Of a DNA stretch of 64,000 nucleotides, positions 63,424 through 64,000 are shown in pieces. Under the pieces are notes generated by a model. It did not search any database, was not told the DNA's origin, and worked only from the letters and a program-made list of their open reading frames with translations. Made by a program: the position numbers and the translations under genes. The stretch is from AC2028 sp002373595 (GTDB lineage: Bacteria; Bacillota; Clostridia; Lachnospirales; Lachnospiraceae). The DNA lies in NCBI GenBank assembly GCA_946616365.1, contig CAMOIX010000009.1:7869-71868 (forward strand). The letters are read 5' to 3'. Each line of letters begins with the position of its first letter. Within the stretch, counting starts at the first letter, position 1.

Positions 63424-63495
63424 AGCGATAACTTTTATGATATTCAGTGATGGGGCTGTCTCCATTCAGTGTGTGTGTTTTCATGTTCGGGAAGG

Positions 63496-63523
63496 GCGCA
63501 GGTGTAAAAGCCTGCGCTTTTCT
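63496..63523 (+). terminator. Intrinsic terminator closing the nitrogenase-like operon
   Basis: GCGCAGG pairs with CCTGCGC around an 8-base loop, followed by TTTTCT. Between here and 63683 there is a TATAAT at 63557-63562. There is also a short startless frame (63565-63663) of about 32 codons that looks like a coding remnant. Confidence 0.8.
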
Positions 63524-63683
63524 CATGCGTTTATAGTAAAATATCAAACGTTTTGGTATAATAAAATAATGATTACATTACAAGTAAGCTTGATAAATTG
63601 GGCATTACGGTAGAGTTCAGAAGAAAGAAGTTTGATCTGTTTGTTTGGTATAAGAATAGATAGAAACGAGGGATGAAAAGACT

Positions 63684-63953
63684 TTGCAAGATATATTGGC
63701 ATTGAATTACGGAATAGAATCCCCGTCTTTGGAATTCTTAAGAGAAGGGGGCACCACTACATATATTGTCAATGGAAGGTCTAAGTATCTGCTTAAGGTT
63801 ATTGGATCTGTTTTTTCGGATACAACAAGACAGTCTGCATCCATTATGAGATACCTGGAAGAAAATGGATTCCCGGTGCCTAAAACGATACTTACAAAAA
63901 GCGGAGAAACTATTTTTGAAACAGAAGCTGATGGGGAGAAAAACCGTGGTTAA
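63684..63953 (+). pseudogene. Truncated kinase-like (APH-fold) N-lobe
   Basis: Only 89 residues, starting at TTG. It resembles the N-lobe of aminoglycoside-phosphotransferase-type kinases: a glycine-rich start (EGGTTTYIVNG), the lysine strand SKYLLKVIG, and SIMRYLEENGFPVPKTI. The catalytic loop and C-lobe are missing. The frame stops at TAA 63951, and the next gene begins at GTG 63946. The gene is a remnant, or a very short relic protein. Confidence 0.6.
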
Positions 63954-64000
63954 ATCAGTCCGGCGTGCAAAAGAAAGCGATATTCCTACCATCATGGAAT
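63946..64000 (+). CDS. GNAT-type acetyltransferase, 5' end only
   Basis: Eighteen codons from GTG before the window ends. They read VVKSVRRAKESDIPTIME, the typical first strand and helix of GNAT acetyltransferases (I-R-x-A-x-x-x-D). It overlaps the kinase remnant by 8 bp. Substrate unknown. Confidence 0.55.
   Translation, partial: MVKSVRRAKESDIPTIME

Noticed and set aside
63565..63663. Short open frame before the kinase remnant
   Set aside because: It has no start codon or ribosome-binding site and only about 32 codons; noted as a possible remnant only.

Overview
The window is about 64 kb of densely coding DNA. It most likely comes from an anaerobic, Gram-positive (monoderm) member of the Clostridia, of Lachnospirales or Oscillospirales type. 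The evidence is the gene set: rubrerythrin, QueH, DegV, YhaO/YhaN, a PadR/HAAS/DUF4097 operon, AbrB, a FeoA-FeoB fusion, LacI-like sensors fused to GGDEF, lipobox lipoproteins, strong Shine-Dalgarno sites and SigA-type promoters, with no outer-membrane genes. Hand counts on a few lines give about 50% GC for most of the window and clearly less (about 28-40% on sampled lines) for 46.1-49.5 kb. The taxonomy is inference.

Layout. 1-8.7 kb: the 3' part of an HD-domain gene, then a MoxR / DUF58 / vWA / vWA / TPR (Bat-like) operon, an FRG-domain gene and a convergent lipoprotein. 8.8-12.2 kb: a giant protein joining an M32 metallocarboxypeptidase to an HD-GYP-like domain, paralogous to the gene at the left edge. 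12.3-16.7 kb: rubrerythrin and a YhaO-YhaN (SbcD/SbcC-like) pair. 16.8-21.2 kb: a LacI-sensor GGDEF protein, queH and argS. 21.2-21.5 kb: tRNA-Val and tRNA-Met with a near-perfect promoter. 21.5-26.5 kb: a SulP transporter, DegV, and a leftward padR-HAAS-DUF4097 operon whose 5' leader carries five 14-bp tandem repeats. 26.7-33.1 kb: membrane HD-GYP protein, FeoAB, and a beta-helix protein. 33.2-46.0 kb: a second-messenger and phosphorelay island (GGDEF-EAL, two hybrid kinases, HD-GYP, REC-GGDEF-EAL, a free HPt, REC-HPt-REC). It includes a sugar-binding lipoprotein gene broken by one amber codon, and a divergent promoter pair built symmetrically around a shared palindromic -35.

Two accessory systems stand out. 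(1) 46.15-49.42 kb is a leftward four-gene unit of low GC. It encodes a small membrane protein with a Asp-Ser-Tyr repeat tail, a radical SAM/SPASM enzyme, and two different U32-family proteins. This looks like an undescribed peptide- or protein-modification system. (2) 51.1-63.4 kb is a 13-gene, nearly gapless unit: NifB-like, NifX-like, NifH-like, cysteine synthase, NifK-like, NifD-like, an SsuABC-type importer, DUF4418, an FtsX/LolD-type ABC pair and a LysR regulator. All P-cluster cysteines and the cofactor cysteine are kept in the nitrogenase-like proteins. The residues matching NifD Val70, Arg96, Gln191, His195 and His442 are all changed, and NifE/NifN are absent. With CysK and a sulfonate-type importer in the same unit, the natural reading is a nitrogenase-like enzyme for reductive organosulfur scavenging, in the manner of methylthio-alkane reductase, and not a nitrogenase. 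It may differ from known members in feeding sulfide straight into cysteine.

The right edge holds a truncated kinase-like gene and the first codons of a GNAT acetyltransferase. No insertion sequences, CRISPR arrays or rRNA genes were seen. No stretch over 300 bases lacks a gene except 21.19-21.55 kb, which holds the tRNA unit.
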